Both the position numbers and the translations under genes were made by a program. 64,000 nt of DNA from Vreelandella neptunia (GTDB lineage: Bacteria > Pseudomonadota > Gammaproteobacteria > Pseudomonadales > Halomonadaceae). The DNA lies in NCBI RefSeq assembly GCF_000712975.1, contig NZ_JHQL01000001.1:288615-352614 (forward strand). Reading direction: 5' to 3'. The notes below the pieces were generated by a model. It had not been told where the DNA came from, did not search any database, and saw only the letters and a program-made list of their open reading frames with translations. How positions within the stretch are numbered: the stretch's first letter is position 1; each line of letters begins with the position of its first letter. Shown here piece after piece: positions 16,254 to 25,052 of this stretch.

Positions 16254-17048
16254 ATGCAGCTAACTCACCTCAATAGACACGGCGAAGCCAACATGGTTGA
16301 CGTCGGAGATAAGCGAGAGTCCCGTCGTGAGGCAGTGGCGTCTGGACGTATCGTTATGCAGCCTAAAACATTGCAGCTGCTGAGTGATGGCGATTTACCG
16401 AAAGGCGATGTACTAGCGACCGCTCGTATTGCTGGCATTCAAGCGGCTAAACGTACTCACGAGCTGATTCCGCTATGCCATTCATTGGCGCTGTCGAAGG
16501 TCTCCGTTGACTTCGATATCGATCACGCTAACGGGTGTGTTCATGTCTCAGCGCTATGTCGCCTTAATGGGCAAACAGGGGTAGAAATGGAAGCCCTAAC
16601 AGCCGTATCGGTGGCGTGTCTGACACTTTATGATATGTGTAAAGCGGTAGACAAAGATATGCGCATTGAGGCCATTCAGCTGGAAAGTAAGCGAGGGGGA
16701 GTCCGCGGAGACTACCAGCGTGGTGCGCCAGAGCCTATTGTGACCGGCGGTAGTCTGGCTGGAGAGGTCAGCTTGGGTGAGCGCTGTTCATCGCCTTGTG
16801 TACGGGTGAAATTCCTTGCTGAATTACGTGAAAGGGTGGAAGAAAGTGATCTTTCTATAGGGCTTGATCAACTGCCAAGTCGAGATGTGGCTGGATTGAA
16901 AGCGGCATTAAGCGCTAGGGATTCGCGCTTTAACGTGCTCTCTGAGCAACGCACGCTATGCGCTATTAACCAAGTAATGGCAAACGATAGTGCACGACTT
17001 ACTGATGAGGATGAAGTTGCCTTCTTTCCTCCAGTGACGGGGGGGTAA
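16254..17048 (+). CDS. MoaC-MoaD fusion: cyclic pyranopterin monophosphate synthase joined to molybdopterin synthase small subunit
   Basis: A 264-residue protein combining two consecutive molybdopterin steps. Residues ~1-160 are Moa[39 protein letters not shown] with Lys66, and MCKAVDKDM. MoaC forms cyclic pyranopterin monophosphate from the MoaA product. Residues ~182-264 are MoaD-like ([13 protein letters not shown] ... [11 protein letters not shown]), ending in the Gly-Gly that is thiocarboxylated to supply sulfur. A ~20-residue linker joins them. Since moaE begins 5 bp downstream, the fusion plus MoaE covers MoaC and both synthase subunits. Separate moaC and moaD genes are the usual arrangement. 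Confidence 0.9.
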   Translation: MQLTHLNRHGEANMVDVGDKRESRREAVASGRIVMQPKTLQLLSDGDLPKGDVLATARIAGIQAAKRTHELIPLCHSLALSKVSVDFDIDHANGCVHVSALCRLNGQTGVEMEALTAVSVACLTLYDMCKAVDKDMRIEAIQLESKRGGVRGDYQRGAPEPIVTGGSLAGEVSLGERCSSPCVRVKFLAELRERVEESDLSIGLDQLPSRDVAGLKAALSARDSRFNVLSEQRTLCAINQVMANDSARLTDEDEVAFFPPVTGG

Positions 17049-17052
17049 GTCC

Positions 17053-17529
17053 ATGACTGACATCGCAGAGACTGAGTTGGATATTGCCGTTAGGGTTCAA
17101 GAAGCGCCGTTTGAAATGGATGATGGCTATGAAAGTACGCTTCGCCAGCGTACCGATATTGGTGCTATTGTCACCTTCACTGGGTTTGTGCGTGATTTTA
17201 ATGAAACCCCAGATGTCATTAGGCTTACCCTAGAGCACTATCCTGGGATGACTGAGCGCACATTAACGCAGATTGGTGAACAGGCTTATCAGCGCTGGGC
17301 GTTGCAGGCCATACGGATTATTCACCGTATTGGTGATTTGGCCCCGGGAGACCCTATTGTACGTGTCCTGGTGGCTAGCGCTCATCGCCGTGATGCTTTC
17401 CAAGCTTGTGACTTTATTATGGATTTTTTAAAAACCCAGGCGCCATTTTGGAAGAAAGAGCACTCCAGCGATGGTGCTTACTGGGTAAAAGAGCGCCACA
17501 CCGATCAGCAGGCGGCAGAGCGTTGGTAG
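17053..17529 (+). CDS. moaE: Molybdopterin synthase catalytic subunit
   Basis: Large subunit of molybdopterin synthase, which inserts two sulfurs from MoaD into cyclic pyranopterin monophosphate. The 158-residue product has TGFVRDFN, the LEHYPGMTE block, HRIGDLAPGD, SAHRRDAFQACDFIMDFLK and the C-terminal FWKKEHSSDGAYWVKE with the catalytic lysines. It follows the moaC-moaD fusion by 5 bp and ends the operon, facing the convergent RNase J-like gene. Confidence 0.95.
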   Translation: MTDIAETELDIAVRVQEAPFEMDDGYESTLRQRTDIGAIVTFTGFVRDFNETPDVIRLTLEHYPGMTERTLTQIGEQAYQRWALQAIRIIHRIGDLAPGDPIVRVLVASAHRRDAFQACDFIMDFLKTQAPFWKKEHSSDGAYWVKERHTDQQAAERW

Positions 17530-17610
17530 TTAAGGATAACAAGCCAGGGATGGCGGGCTAAGGATATTAGTTTTGATCGCTAGTACCGCCGTGACCGTTA
17601 GTTTCGCCGT

Positions 17611-19296
17611 CTAAAACGTACTGCCAAGCGCTTCTGACGAGGGCATTTCGGTTGCCATTATCTGCAAGTGCACGTCTGGCATGTGTTGGAGGTGATTGGC
17701 TAACCAGTGAATTAATCTTGGCTGTAGCGCTTGGCGTAAATCAGCCAAGGTGGCCGCTTCTATCTCTTCCAGCTGGTCATCTAGCCATTCGCTGAAACTG
17801 TCTTCGTCAAGTGGGCTGGTCGCGCTAGCATCCAGCATTAAACGGCCAATCCGGCACCAGCCAGTGTCGGTAGCCGTAACGGGAAGCGCCAAAAACAGGC
17901 TGCCGCGTCGTGTCGAGTGAGAACCTGTCTCAAGCCCTGGATGAGGCACAACGCTATTTTGGTTAACGATACAGGGAGGCTGTGGGTGGCGAGCTTCGCA
18001 ACGTAACCCTAGATTGTCGAACGCCAGCATGTCGCCATTTACCGGAGCGAGCGGGGCGTTAATGCCGAGGCTGGCGGCAATTTCCTGATGGGCGGCCTGG
18101 TGACGAGCTTCACCGTGAACTGGCAGCAATGTTTTTGGGCGAACCCATTGATACAGTTTTCTTAGCTCATCTTCAGCAGGATGCCCGGTAGCATGTAGTT
18201 CTGGATGGTTCATTTCATCGAAAATTACTACCCCAAGCTGCGCTAGACGTTTTTTAAGCTGTTCAATAGGGCGCTCGTTACCAGGTATAGCTTTGGCAGA
18301 AAAAATAATACTATCGCCAGGCTCGAGATCAACAAACGGATGCCTGCGCTGTGCTAAACGCTGTAGCGCGGCACGCGGTTCGCCTTGGCTGCCTGTGGCA
18401 ATAATCACAACTTCTTCTGGCGGCAGATAGCCTAGATCATGGGGCGGCACTAACGGCGGAAAGTCGTCTAGATACCCCAGCCCTCTTGCCACGCTCACCA
18501 TACGCTCCATTGAGCGACCCATAAGACTGACCCGTCGGCCGCATTGTTGCGCAGCCAACCCAATGGCTAATACACGGGCGAGGTTGCTCGCAAAACATGA
18601 TACAACGACGCGGCCTGTGCACTGTCTTAAAGTATGGGCAAGTGCCTTTGCTACGTCTCCTTCACTGCCAGAATGACCGGGCATCGGGGCATTGGTGGAA
18701 TCGCCTACGACCAAATCAATAGGTGCGAGTGCACGAAATTGAGCAGCGTCAATGGGCATGCCGATTAACGGGTTAGGATCTAATTTCCAGTCTCCTGTGT
18801 GCAGTACGCGATAGTCACCTGCCTGCATTAGAATTGAGCAGCTTTCAGGAATTGAGTGGGTGACCGAAAGGTAACGCAGCGTAAAAGGGCCAAGTTCCAT
18901 GGCATCGCCCGGCTCCACAACCTGAATGGCAGCGCTGCTAAGCTGGTGCTCTGCGAACTTATGACGCAGCAAGCCCGCTGCTAGCGGTGTTGCAAAAATA
19001 GGGCAGTTCCACTTAGGCCAAAGCCATGCCACAGCGCCAATATGATCTTCATGGCCGTGAGTAATGTAGAGAGCCTTAGGGGTAATGCTTAACGCTGCTA
19101 GTGTCTCTGTATTGGGCACCTGCAATGGGGAGTTAGGTAGATCTTGACGAATCATCATGCCGCAGTCGACGGCGATCCACGTATCGTCGTATCCATACAG
19201 CGTAAGATTCATTCCAATTTCACCACACCCACCTAGCGGCAGTAAGTGCAGCGGTGGGCGACGGCGGGGACGAAGTTGAACGCGTGGTGGATGCAT
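17611..19296 (-). CDS. RNase J-like beta-lactamase/beta-CASP ribonuclease
   Basis: A 561-residue metallo-beta-lactamase fold RNase of the RNase J group, which has 5'-3' exonuclease and endonuclease activity. The zinc motif HGHEDH is at residues 80-85, with LHTGDWKLDPNP and VVGDSTNA completing the metal site. The beta-CASP part shows IIATGSQGEP and VHGEARH. The C-terminal third, beyond ~430, is less conserved and probably the RNase J dimerisation region. A short basic N-terminal extension (RPRRRP) is present. RNase J is typical of Gram-positives, alpha-proteobacteria and archaea but patchy in gammaproteobacteria, so its presence is notable. Confidence 0.85.
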   Translation of the reverse strand: MHPPRVQLRPRRRPPLHLLPLGGCGEIGMNLTLYGYDDTWIAVDCGMMIRQDLPNSPLQVPNTETLAALSITPKALYITHGHEDHIGAVAWLWPKWNCPIFATPLAAGLLRHKFAEHQLSSAAIQVVEPGDAMELGPFTLRYLSVTHSIPESCSILMQAGDYRVLHTGDWKLDPNPLIGMPIDAAQFRALAPIDLVVGDSTNAPMPGHSGSEGDVAKALAHTLRQCTGRVVVSCFASNLARVLAIGLAAQQCGRRVSLMGRSMERMVSVARGLGYLDDFPPLVPPHDLGYLPPEEVVIIATGSQGEPRAALQRLAQRRHPFVDLEPGDSIIFSAKAIPGNERPIEQLKKRLAQLGVVIFDEMNHPELHATGHPAEDELRKLYQWVRPKTLLPVHGEARHQAAHQEIAASLGINAPLAPVNGDMLAFDNLGLRCEARHPQPPCIVNQNSVVPHPGLETGSHSTRRGSLFLALPVTATDTGWCRIGRLMLDASATSPLDEDSFSEWLDDQLEEIEAATLADLRQALQPRLIHWLANHLQHMPDVHLQIMATEMPSSEALGSTF

Positions 19297-19488
19297 CAGT
19301 AATGAAAAGCCTAAAAAGTAAGACCTTAACTATACGGGAAGGCAGGGGCGGGTAACAATCATCACGGCACTCAGCTGCGGTGCTTCCTTGCTATGCATAA
19401 GGTACACTATTTCACTTATATACAGTTTTCCTACTGATGGTAGGGGCTTGTCGAACGTGCCGTTAAAATATGTCAAGAGTGTTTATTT

Positions 19489-20343
19489 ATGTCTCATTAT
19501 TACCGTTTGGTGGTCTCTTGCCCTGATCAAGTGGGCATTGTGGCGCGTGTCTCAAGCTTTATTGCTCAGCAAGGTGGTTCTATTACTGAGGCAAGCCAGC
19601 ACTCTGATCTTGAGACTGGTCGCTTTTTTATGCGTTATGAAATTCTGGCAGATTCGCTAGGTATGTCAGCAGAGGCGCTGCGTAGTGCGTTTGAGCCAGT
19701 GGCAGAGGCCTTTCACATGCAGTGGTCGCTGGTTGATACTCAAAAACGCAGGCGTGTGGTGTTAATGGTGTCGCGTGAGTCTCACTGCCTAGTTGATTTA
19801 CTGTACCGTTGGCAGGCTGGTGAACTTGACTGTGATATCGTTGGGGTAATTTCAAACCACGAGGATATGCGATCTCTTACTGAATGGTATGGCATTCCAT
19901 ACCATCATGTGCCCGTTGATCCTGATAACAAGCAGGCTGCTTTCGAGCAAGTTCAAGCGCAGATAGATAGTGCCCGGGCTGACTGTGTGGTGCTGGCGCG
20001 TTATATGCAGATTTTGCCGCCTTCTCTCTGCTCACGATACGCAGGTCGAGTGATTAATATTCACCACAGTTTTTTACCCTCTTTTGCCGGTGCTAAGCCC
20101 TATCATCAAGCTTATCAGCGAGGAGTTAAGCTGATTGGGGCCACCTGTCACTATGTTACCGAAGAGTTGGATGCTGGGCCGATTATTGAGCAGGATATTC
20201 ATCGGGTAAGTCACTGTCATACGCCAACAGATCTCGTGCGTTTTGGGCGCGATGTTGAAAAAGCCGTGTTGGCTCGCGGTTTGCGGTGGCACTTAGAAGA
20301 TCGAGTGCTCATCCATGGTAATAAAACGGTGGTTTTTAGTTAA
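19489..20343 (+). CDS. purU: Formyltetrahydrofolate deformylase
   Basis: Hydrolyses 10-formyl-tetrahydrofolate to formate and THF, balancing one-carbon units. The 284-residue protein has an N-terminal ACT domain (YRLVVSCPDQVGIVARVS, residues ~4-21) and a formyltransferase-like domain with ARYMQILPP, INIHHSFLPSFAGAKPY and ATCHYVTEELDAGPIIEQD, including the catalytic Asn-His-Asp set. The start is set by homology; the ribosome site (GAGTG) is weak. It is divergent from the RNase J-like gene and followed 18 bp later by the CbiM-like permease. Confidence 0.95.
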   Translation: MSHYYRLVVSCPDQVGIVARVSSFIAQQGGSITEASQHSDLETGRFFMRYEILADSLGMSAEALRSAFEPVAEAFHMQWSLVDTQKRRRVVLMVSRESHCLVDLLYRWQAGELDCDIVGVISNHEDMRSLTEWYGIPYHHVPVDPDNKQAAFEQVQAQIDSARADCVVLARYMQILPPSLCSRYAGRVINIHHSFLPSFAGAKPYHQAYQRGVKLIGATCHYVTEELDAGPIIEQDIHRVSHCHTPTDLVRFGRDVEKAVLARGLRWHLEDRVLIHGNKTVVFS

Positions 20344-20361
20344 TTACGAATAGGGACTGCC

Positions 20362-21033
20362 ATGTCGTTTGCGCAGAGTGTTTTAGCCCCCTGGGCGTTG
20401 ATATTGACTTGGTTGCTATCGCTTAGCATGCTTGTATGGATGCTGTGGCTTCGACCATGGCAGGCTCTGTTTGACGATGTGGCACTTCAGCACCGCTGGC
20501 TAGCAGCAACGGTAACGGTGGTGTTGATGTGGCAGCTGCGTGCTCAAGCGGTCGACTGGCTAACGTTACACTTAGTATTTACCGTCTTAATGACGCTGGT
20601 CTTCAAAATGCCGCTTGCGCTAATTAGCAATATACTGATTAACGTTGCGATGTGCGCTATTGGCCGCAACGAGTGGGCATTACTTGGGGCCAACGTGTTG
20701 GTAACCGGTATTGTCCCTGCAGTTATTACCGGGCTGGTATGGCGTTTAGTTGATCGACGGTTGCCGGATAACCTAATGGTGTTTCTATTTGCATGTGGCT
20801 TCTTTGGCGCTGCGCTAGCGACATTGGGTGGCGGTTTATCAGCGGTATTGTTAATAGTCGTTGCAGGTACTGATCCCGAGGCGATTTATTTAGCTCAAGA
20901 GTATGCGCGCTTTCTACCACTACTCATGCCCTCGGAAGCCTTCATTACTGGCATGCTGTTGAGCATTTTGCTGGTGTACCACCCGGGTTGGGTAGCGACC
21001 TTTAATGACCACCGCTATATAGATTCTCAATGA
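20362..21033 (+). CDS. CbiM-like energy-coupling-factor permease, stand-alone
   Basis: A 223-residue membrane protein with about seven hydrophobic segments, resembling the CbiM/energy-coupling-factor ABC transporter permease family that imports cobalt or nickel in multi-subunit ECF systems. The pattern around FKMPLALISNILINVAMCAI and LMPSEAFITGMLLSILL supports the family. No cbiQ, cbiO, cbiN or cobalamin gene is nearby, and the usual N-terminal CbiM metal motif (an N-terminal His) is not visible. It may therefore act alone or have another role. It follows purU by 18 bp. Confidence 0.6.
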   Translation: MSFAQSVLAPWALILTWLLSLSMLVWMLWLRPWQALFDDVALQHRWLAATVTVVLMWQLRAQAVDWLTLHLVFTVLMTLVFKMPLALISNILINVAMCAIGRNEWALLGANVLVTGIVPAVITGLVWRLVDRRLPDNLMVFLFACGFFGAALATLGGGLSAVLLIVVAGTDPEAIYLAQEYARFLPLLMPSEAFITGMLLSILLVYHPGWVATFNDHRYIDSQ

Positions 21034-21042
21034 TACTCCAGT

Positions 21043-21078
21043 AATGCTGAGGCATCCTCTATCGATTGCCTCAGCATT
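21043..21078. terminator. Bidirectional terminator between the ECF permease and lexA
   Basis: A perfect 12-bp inverted repeat AATGCTGAGGCA / TGCCTCAGCATT with a 12-nt loop lies between convergent genes. Confidence 0.8.
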
Positions 21079-21090
21079 ATTTACACTTTC

Positions 21091-21771
21091 TTATCCAAGC
21101 GCTTGGCCATTGCCGCCACGGATGACACCGACACCGACCCCTTCAATATCTAGCTGCTGCGTACGCAGATCAATTTCAATTGGTGCGAAATCACTATTTT
21201 CTGCCATCAACGTCACTGTATGCCCTTGACGTTTAAAACGCTTAACGGTCACTTCATCTTCCAGCCTTGCTACCACAATCTGGCCATCACGAACGCGATC
21301 AGTCCGATGCACAGCAAGCAGATCACCTTCTAATATGCCGATATCTTTCATGGATAAACCACGCACCCTAAGTAGGTAGTCTGCTTTAGGGGTGAAATAT
21401 TCAGCCGGTAGCGGACAATAACGATCAATATGTTCAGCCGCTAAAATTGGGCTTCCTGCGGCAACTTCTCCAATAACGGGCAGGCCGTTATGTGGTAGTG
21501 GCTCTGCCTGCGCAGGGAGTGTTGTGGCAGGAACATCGCTTATCTCTTGGGGTTCTTGATTAGGTAAGCGTATCCCTCGCGAGGTATTGCGAATAATGCG
21601 AATGGCACCTTTGCGCTCAAGTGCTCTCAGATGCTCTTCGGCCGCGTTAGGTGAGCGGAATCCCAGTGCTTTTGCAATTTCCGCTCGGGTAGGTGGATAG
21701 CCAAATTCACCCATTGTTTTAACAATAAAATCAAAAACATGTTGCTGGCGCGCGGTAAGTGGGCGTGACAT
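21091..21771 (-). CDS. lexA: LexA repressor
   Basis: SOS-response repressor and self-cleaving serine protease of 226 residues. The winged-helix DNA-binding domain spans ~1-70 ([27 protein letters not shown]). The cleavage site is Ala105-Gly106 in VAAGSP, and the catalytic Ser140 ([10 protein letters not shown]) and Lys177 (VTVKRF) are in place. The ATG at 21771 has GGAGG five bases upstream; the upstream in-frame start at 21783 is rejected. An SOS box 36 bp upstream indicates autorepression. It is divergent from psrA, the same order as in Pseudomonas. Confidence 0.96.
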   Translation of the reverse strand: MSRPLTARQQHVFDFIVKTMGEFGYPPTRAEIAKALGFRSPNAAEEHLRALERKGAIRIIRNTSRGIRLPNQEPQEISDVPATTLPAQAEPLPHNGLPVIGEVAAGSPILAAEHIDRYCPLPAEYFTPKADYLLRVRGLSMKDIGILEGDLLAVHRTDRVRDGQIVVARLEDEVTVKRFKRQGHTVTLMAENSDFAPIEIDLRTQQLDIEGVGVGVIRGGNGQALG

Positions 21772-21806
21772 AACAACCTCCAAAAATTGGACAAGACAGT
21801 AACTAC

Positions 21807-21822
21807 CTGTCGGCTTAAACAG
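21807..21822. promoter_or_regulatory. lexA: LexA-binding SOS box upstream of lexA
   Basis: CTGT (21807-21810), eight bases, ACAG (21819-21822) fits the CTGT-N8-ACAG consensus. It lies 36 bp upstream of the lexA start, consistent with autoregulation. Confidence 0.8.
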
Positions 21823-22073
21823 TATGTGGTTAAGTATACAGTATGTTGCTCTGTCCAGTACATGGTAGAGCGCCCTACAGTGGCGCTATCGGTGGCCTCT
21901 TATTGGTAAGGAGATCTATACGAATGAGCGTGGTGTTATCTCAGTAGCGTATCAATTGTAGTGTTCGGCAGGCGTTTGAATATGCGCTTAAAGCGTCTGT
22001 TAGCGTTGAACAAAAAGCCAACGATAAGTGATTGAGCCAACTTACGTTATGGCATAGTATTTAACGATGTTTT

Positions 22074-22085
22074 AAACACTCGTTT
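22074..22085. promoter_or_regulatory. psrA: Putative PsrA operator
   Basis: AAAC-ACTC-GTTT matches the inner AAAC-N(2-4)-GTTT core of the PsrA site known in Pseudomonas. It lies 13 bp upstream of the psrA start, so PsrA probably represses itself. Confidence 0.55.
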
Positions 22086-22098
22086 TCTGGAGGGCGCT

Positions 22099-22776
22099 AT
22101 GGCGCAATCTGATACGGTAACGCGTATCCTTGATACTGCAGAGGTACTATTTGCTGAGCGCGGGTTTGCTGAAACGTCGCTGCGCAATATTACCAGCAAA
22201 GCGCGGGTCAATTTGGCTGCTGTTAACTACCACTTTGGCTCTAAGAAAGCACTTATCCAAGCGGTGTTTGCACGTTATTTAGATCCGTTTTCTGAGCGCT
22301 TTCATACTGCGCTTGATGAGCTTGAAGCGCACTATCACGGTGATGTAATACCCCTTGAAGTATTGTTGGAAACAATGGCGAGCACGGTGCTGACGGTACC
22401 TGCTGAGCGTAATAGTCTGAAGGTCTTTATGCGTCTCTTAGGGTTGGCGTATAGTCAGGCACAGGGTCATTTGCGACGTTACATTCAGCAGCAGTATGGC
22501 GATGTCTTTACCCGTTTTACAGAACTTGTGCGTCAAGCAACGCCTGATTTGCCTGATGCTGAACGTTTCTGGCGGCTGCATTTTATGCTTGGTACCGTGA
22601 TCTTTACGCTGTCTGGGCTAGATGCACTGCGAGACATTGCTGCCAAGGATTATAATGAGCAAGTAACGGTAAGGGATTTAGTGAGACGCTTACGCCCAGT
22701 GGTGGTTGCCGCTATGAATGCGCCGCTGCCACCTGCCGCTGACGAAGGACATTATGCGAACACCCACGCTAGCTGA
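22099..22776 (+). CDS. psrA: TetR-family fatty-acid-responsive regulator PsrA
   Basis: A 225-residue TetR-family repressor. The N-terminal HTH region (RILDTAEVLFAERGFAETSL, then VNLAAVNYHFGSKKALIQAVF) is nearly identical to what is known for Pseudomonas PsrA, which senses long-chain fatty acids and controls beta-oxidation and rpoS. The ligand domain retains FMRLLGLAYSQAQGHLRRY. TGGAGGG precedes the ATG. The order lexA-psrA-...-nagZ is conserved with Pseudomonas. The C-terminal 22 bp overlap the start of the L,D-transpeptidase gene, suggesting co-transcription. Confidence 0.88.
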   Translation: MAQSDTVTRILDTAEVLFAERGFAETSLRNITSKARVNLAAVNYHFGSKKALIQAVFARYLDPFSERFHTALDELEAHYHGDVIPLEVLLETMASTVLTVPAERNSLKVFMRLLGLAYSQAQGHLRRYIQQQYGDVFTRFTELVRQATPDLPDAERFWRLHFMLGTVIFTLSGLDALRDIAAKDYNEQVTVRDLVRRLRPVVVAAMNAPLPPAADEGHYANTHAS

Positions 22777-23281
22777 ACTGCCGCCATTGGATGAAGGGTG
22801 GATAGAAATCAATATCCAGCAACAGCAATTGTGCTATTGGATAGGGCGCACGCCGCAATATACGTGCGCTGTATCAACGGGTGAAAAAGGCGTCGGGCAG
22901 CAGGAGGGAAGTGGTCAAACGCCTCGTGGGTGGCACTATATCCGTGCGTCAGTTGGTGACGGTCTACCTGACAATGCGGTTTTTCGTGGGCGTCGATGGA
23001 CGGGAGAGGTATTTTCGGCAGCACTCGCGGAGAAATTTCCTCATCGTGATTGGATATTAACGCGTATTTTGTGGCTTTGTGGTTTAGAACGGGGTCTTAA
23101 CCGAGGCGGTAGTGTTGACTCTCAGCGTCGCTATATCTATTTGCATGGCACGCCACCCGACCAACCAATGGGTATCGCTGCGTCACATGGCTGCATCCGG
23201 CTGCGTAATAGTGATCTGCTTTTTCTATTTAAGCACGCCCGACCTGGTACACCTGTCTGGCTTCATGATGGTCAAGCCTAG
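22754..23281 (+). CDS. L,D-transpeptidase (YkuD) family protein
   Basis: A 175-residue YkuD-domain protein. The catalytic motif is intact: HGTPPDQPMGIAASHGCIRL, with the SHGCxR core containing the nucleophilic Cys and catalytic His. Such enzymes form 3-3 crosslinks in peptidoglycan or attach lipoproteins. There is no clear signal peptide from the ATG at 22754, which has GAAGGA upstream, so the site of action is uncertain. It overlaps the psrA 3' end and precedes nagZ, another peptidoglycan gene. Confidence 0.85.
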   Translation: MRTPTLAELPPLDEGWIEINIQQQQLCYWIGRTPQYTCAVSTGEKGVGQQEGSGQTPRGWHYIRASVGDGLPDNAVFRGRRWTGEVFSAALAEKFPHRDWILTRILWLCGLERGLNRGGSVDSQRRYIYLHGTPPDQPMGIAASHGCIRLRNSDLLFLFKHARPGTPVWLHDGQA

Positions 23282-23356
23282 TCGATTCATTACTGATTTT
23301 TTGACACACGATGCTGATCAACTAAAATCAGTCACCCTTTTGTTGGATCCATCACA

Positions 23357-24367
23357 ATGACTCACTCTTTAGGCCCGGTCATGCTCGACCTAGAAGGGCC
23401 ACGATTAACGCAAGCTGAAAAAAATCTTTTGATGGACCCTGCAGTGGGTGGTGTCATTCTATTTGCTAGAAATGTCGAAAATGCTTACCAGGTCCGAAAG
23501 CTTTGCAGTGATATTCGTCGCGTCCGCAGCGAGCTTTTGCTTGGCATTGATCAAGAAGGTGGCCGGGTTCAACGTATCAAAGAAGGTGTTACTCATCTTC
23601 CTGCTATGTCGCGTATTGGTGAACAATTTGTTGATGATCCAACGACAGGACTCACGTTAGCTAAAGATACTGGCTGGCTACTGGGTATGGAAATGGCTGC
23701 TTGTGGTCTTGATATTAGTTTTGCGCCTGTCTTAGATGTTGAAAGTGGCATATCCACTGTTATTGGGAATCGCAGCTTCAGCGCTGACCCTGCCCATGTC
23801 GCGCTTTTGGGGCAGAGTTTTATTAATGGCTTGCATGAAGCAGGTATGGCTGCGGTAGGGAAACACTTTCCTGGTCACGGGGGTGTTGCCGCTGACTCTC
23901 ATGTAGCGCTACCGGTAGATGATCGCCCCCTGTCAGTGATTAAACAGCATGACCTTGTTCCGTTTAGTCAGCTGGCGGCACAGCTTGATGGCATCATGCC
24001 TGCCCACGTTATTTACAGCGCATTTGATTCCCGTCCGGCTGGTTTTTCGCCTAATTGGCTGGGTATGTTAAGAGAGTCCCTAGGATTTAAGGGCTGTATT
24101 TTTTCCGATGATTTAAGCATGGCAGGTGCCCATGAGGCTGGTGATCCAAAGGCGCGCGCTAGCGCTGCGCTAGCCGCAGGCTGCGATATGTTGCTGGTCT
24201 GTAATGATCGCTCAGCTGCGTTAGAAATTGTTGAATCATGTCAAGGAATGCAAAGTAAACGACCCACCAAGCTACGCTATGGACGGGCCCGACCAGATCT
24301 AGATGCATTAACTGCATTAGGTCGTTGGCGCCGCACCCACGCTAAATTAGAGGCGTTGGCTACCTAG
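23357..24367 (+). CDS. nagZ: Beta-N-acetylhexosaminidase (GH3)
   Basis: Cytoplasmic glycoside hydrolase family 3 enzyme that removes GlcNAc from anhydromuropeptides in cell-wall recycling; its products can induce AmpC in other species. The 336-residue protein lacks a signal peptide and shows GPVMLDLEGPRL, LLGIDQEGGRVQR, KHFPGHGGVAADSH (catalytic His loop), IMPAHVIYSAFD and FSDDLSMAGA with the nucleophile Asp. It follows the L,D-transpeptidase and is followed by hpt. Confidence 0.95.
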   Translation: MTHSLGPVMLDLEGPRLTQAEKNLLMDPAVGGVILFARNVENAYQVRKLCSDIRRVRSELLLGIDQEGGRVQRIKEGVTHLPAMSRIGEQFVDDPTTGLTLAKDTGWLLGMEMAACGLDISFAPVLDVESGISTVIGNRSFSADPAHVALLGQSFINGLHEAGMAAVGKHFPGHGGVAADSHVALPVDDRPLSVIKQHDLVPFSQLAAQLDGIMPAHVIYSAFDSRPAGFSPNWLGMLRESLGFKGCIFSDDLSMAGAHEAGDPKARASAALAAGCDMLLVCNDRSAALEIVESCQGMQSKRPTKLRYGRARPDLDALTALGRWRRTHAKLEALAT

Positions 24368-24421
24368 TTACCTACCCTTTCTAACATCATTTAATTGTTA
24401 ATCTCTTCCTGGAGTAACCCA

Positions 24422-25000
24422 ATGTCTAAATTGGATAAAGAGGCGCTTGAGTCGCTTGACTCAATGCGTGAGCTGATGGATAACGCTGACTGCTTAATTT
24501 CCCAAGAGCAGGTAGAGCGTGCGCTGGATCGAATGGCTGAAGCGATTAGCAAAGATCTAGGGGATAAACTGCCGGTTTTTTACTGCGTTATGAATGGTGG
24601 TTTAATTACCACAGGACATCTGTTAACACGACTTGGTTTTCCGCTGGAAGTAGACTATTTACATGCAACGCGGTACCGCAACGAATTGCGTGGTGGCGAG
24701 CTTTTCTGGCGCGTTTCACCAGAAATCCCCATGGCAGGGCGTCACGTCGTCATCGTCGATGACATTCTTGATGAAGGGTCAACATTGGCGGCCATACTCG
24801 CCTATTGCGAGGAAGCCCAAGCAGCAAGCGTCACCACGGCTGTACTAGTAGACAAACAGCACGACCGTAAAGCAGTACCTGGCTTAAAAGCCGATTACTG
24901 TAGCCTTGAAGTCGCCGATCGTTACGTTTTCGGCTTTGGCATGGACTACAAAGGCTACTGGCGTAACGCCCCTGGGATATTTGCTCCTAAGGGCATGTAG
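24422..25000 (+). CDS. hpt: Hypoxanthine-guanine phosphoribosyltransferase
   Basis: Salvages hypoxanthine and guanine to IMP and GMP. The 192-residue protein carries YCVMNGGLITTGHLLTRL, DYLHATRYRNE, the PRPP loop VIVDDILDEGSTLA and a C-terminal YVFGFGMDYKGYWRN. The ATG at 24422 has GGAG upstream; a longer frame from 24395 is rejected. It is a second guanine-using salvage enzyme beside gpt at 12.4 kb. It is convergent with ppsR. Confidence 0.9.
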   Translation: MSKLDKEALESLDSMRELMDNADCLISQEQVERALDRMAEAISKDLGDKLPVFYCVMNGGLITTGHLLTRLGFPLEVDYLHATRYRNELRGGELFWRVSPEIPMAGRHVVIVDDILDEGSTLAAILAYCEEAQAASVTTAVLVDKQHDRKAVPGLKADYCSLEVADRYVFGFGMDYKGYWRNAPGIFAPKGM

Positions 25001-25024
25001 TTAAGTTGAGATCTTAATAAGCCC

Positions 25025-25049
25025 AGTGCATTACATTGGCACTTTTTTA
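25025..25049 (+). terminator. Weak intrinsic terminator after hpt
   Basis: A short stem AGTGC (25025-25029) / GCACT (25039-25043) is followed by six T residues. A larger inverted repeat (25049-25061 with 25071-25083) spans the ppsR stop. Confidence 0.5.
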
Positions 25050-25052
25050 GGC

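Noticed and set aside
21824..21845. Second SOS box upstream of lexA
   Set aside because: TGT and ACAG halves are present but the spacing is 10, not 8, so it does not meet the consensus.
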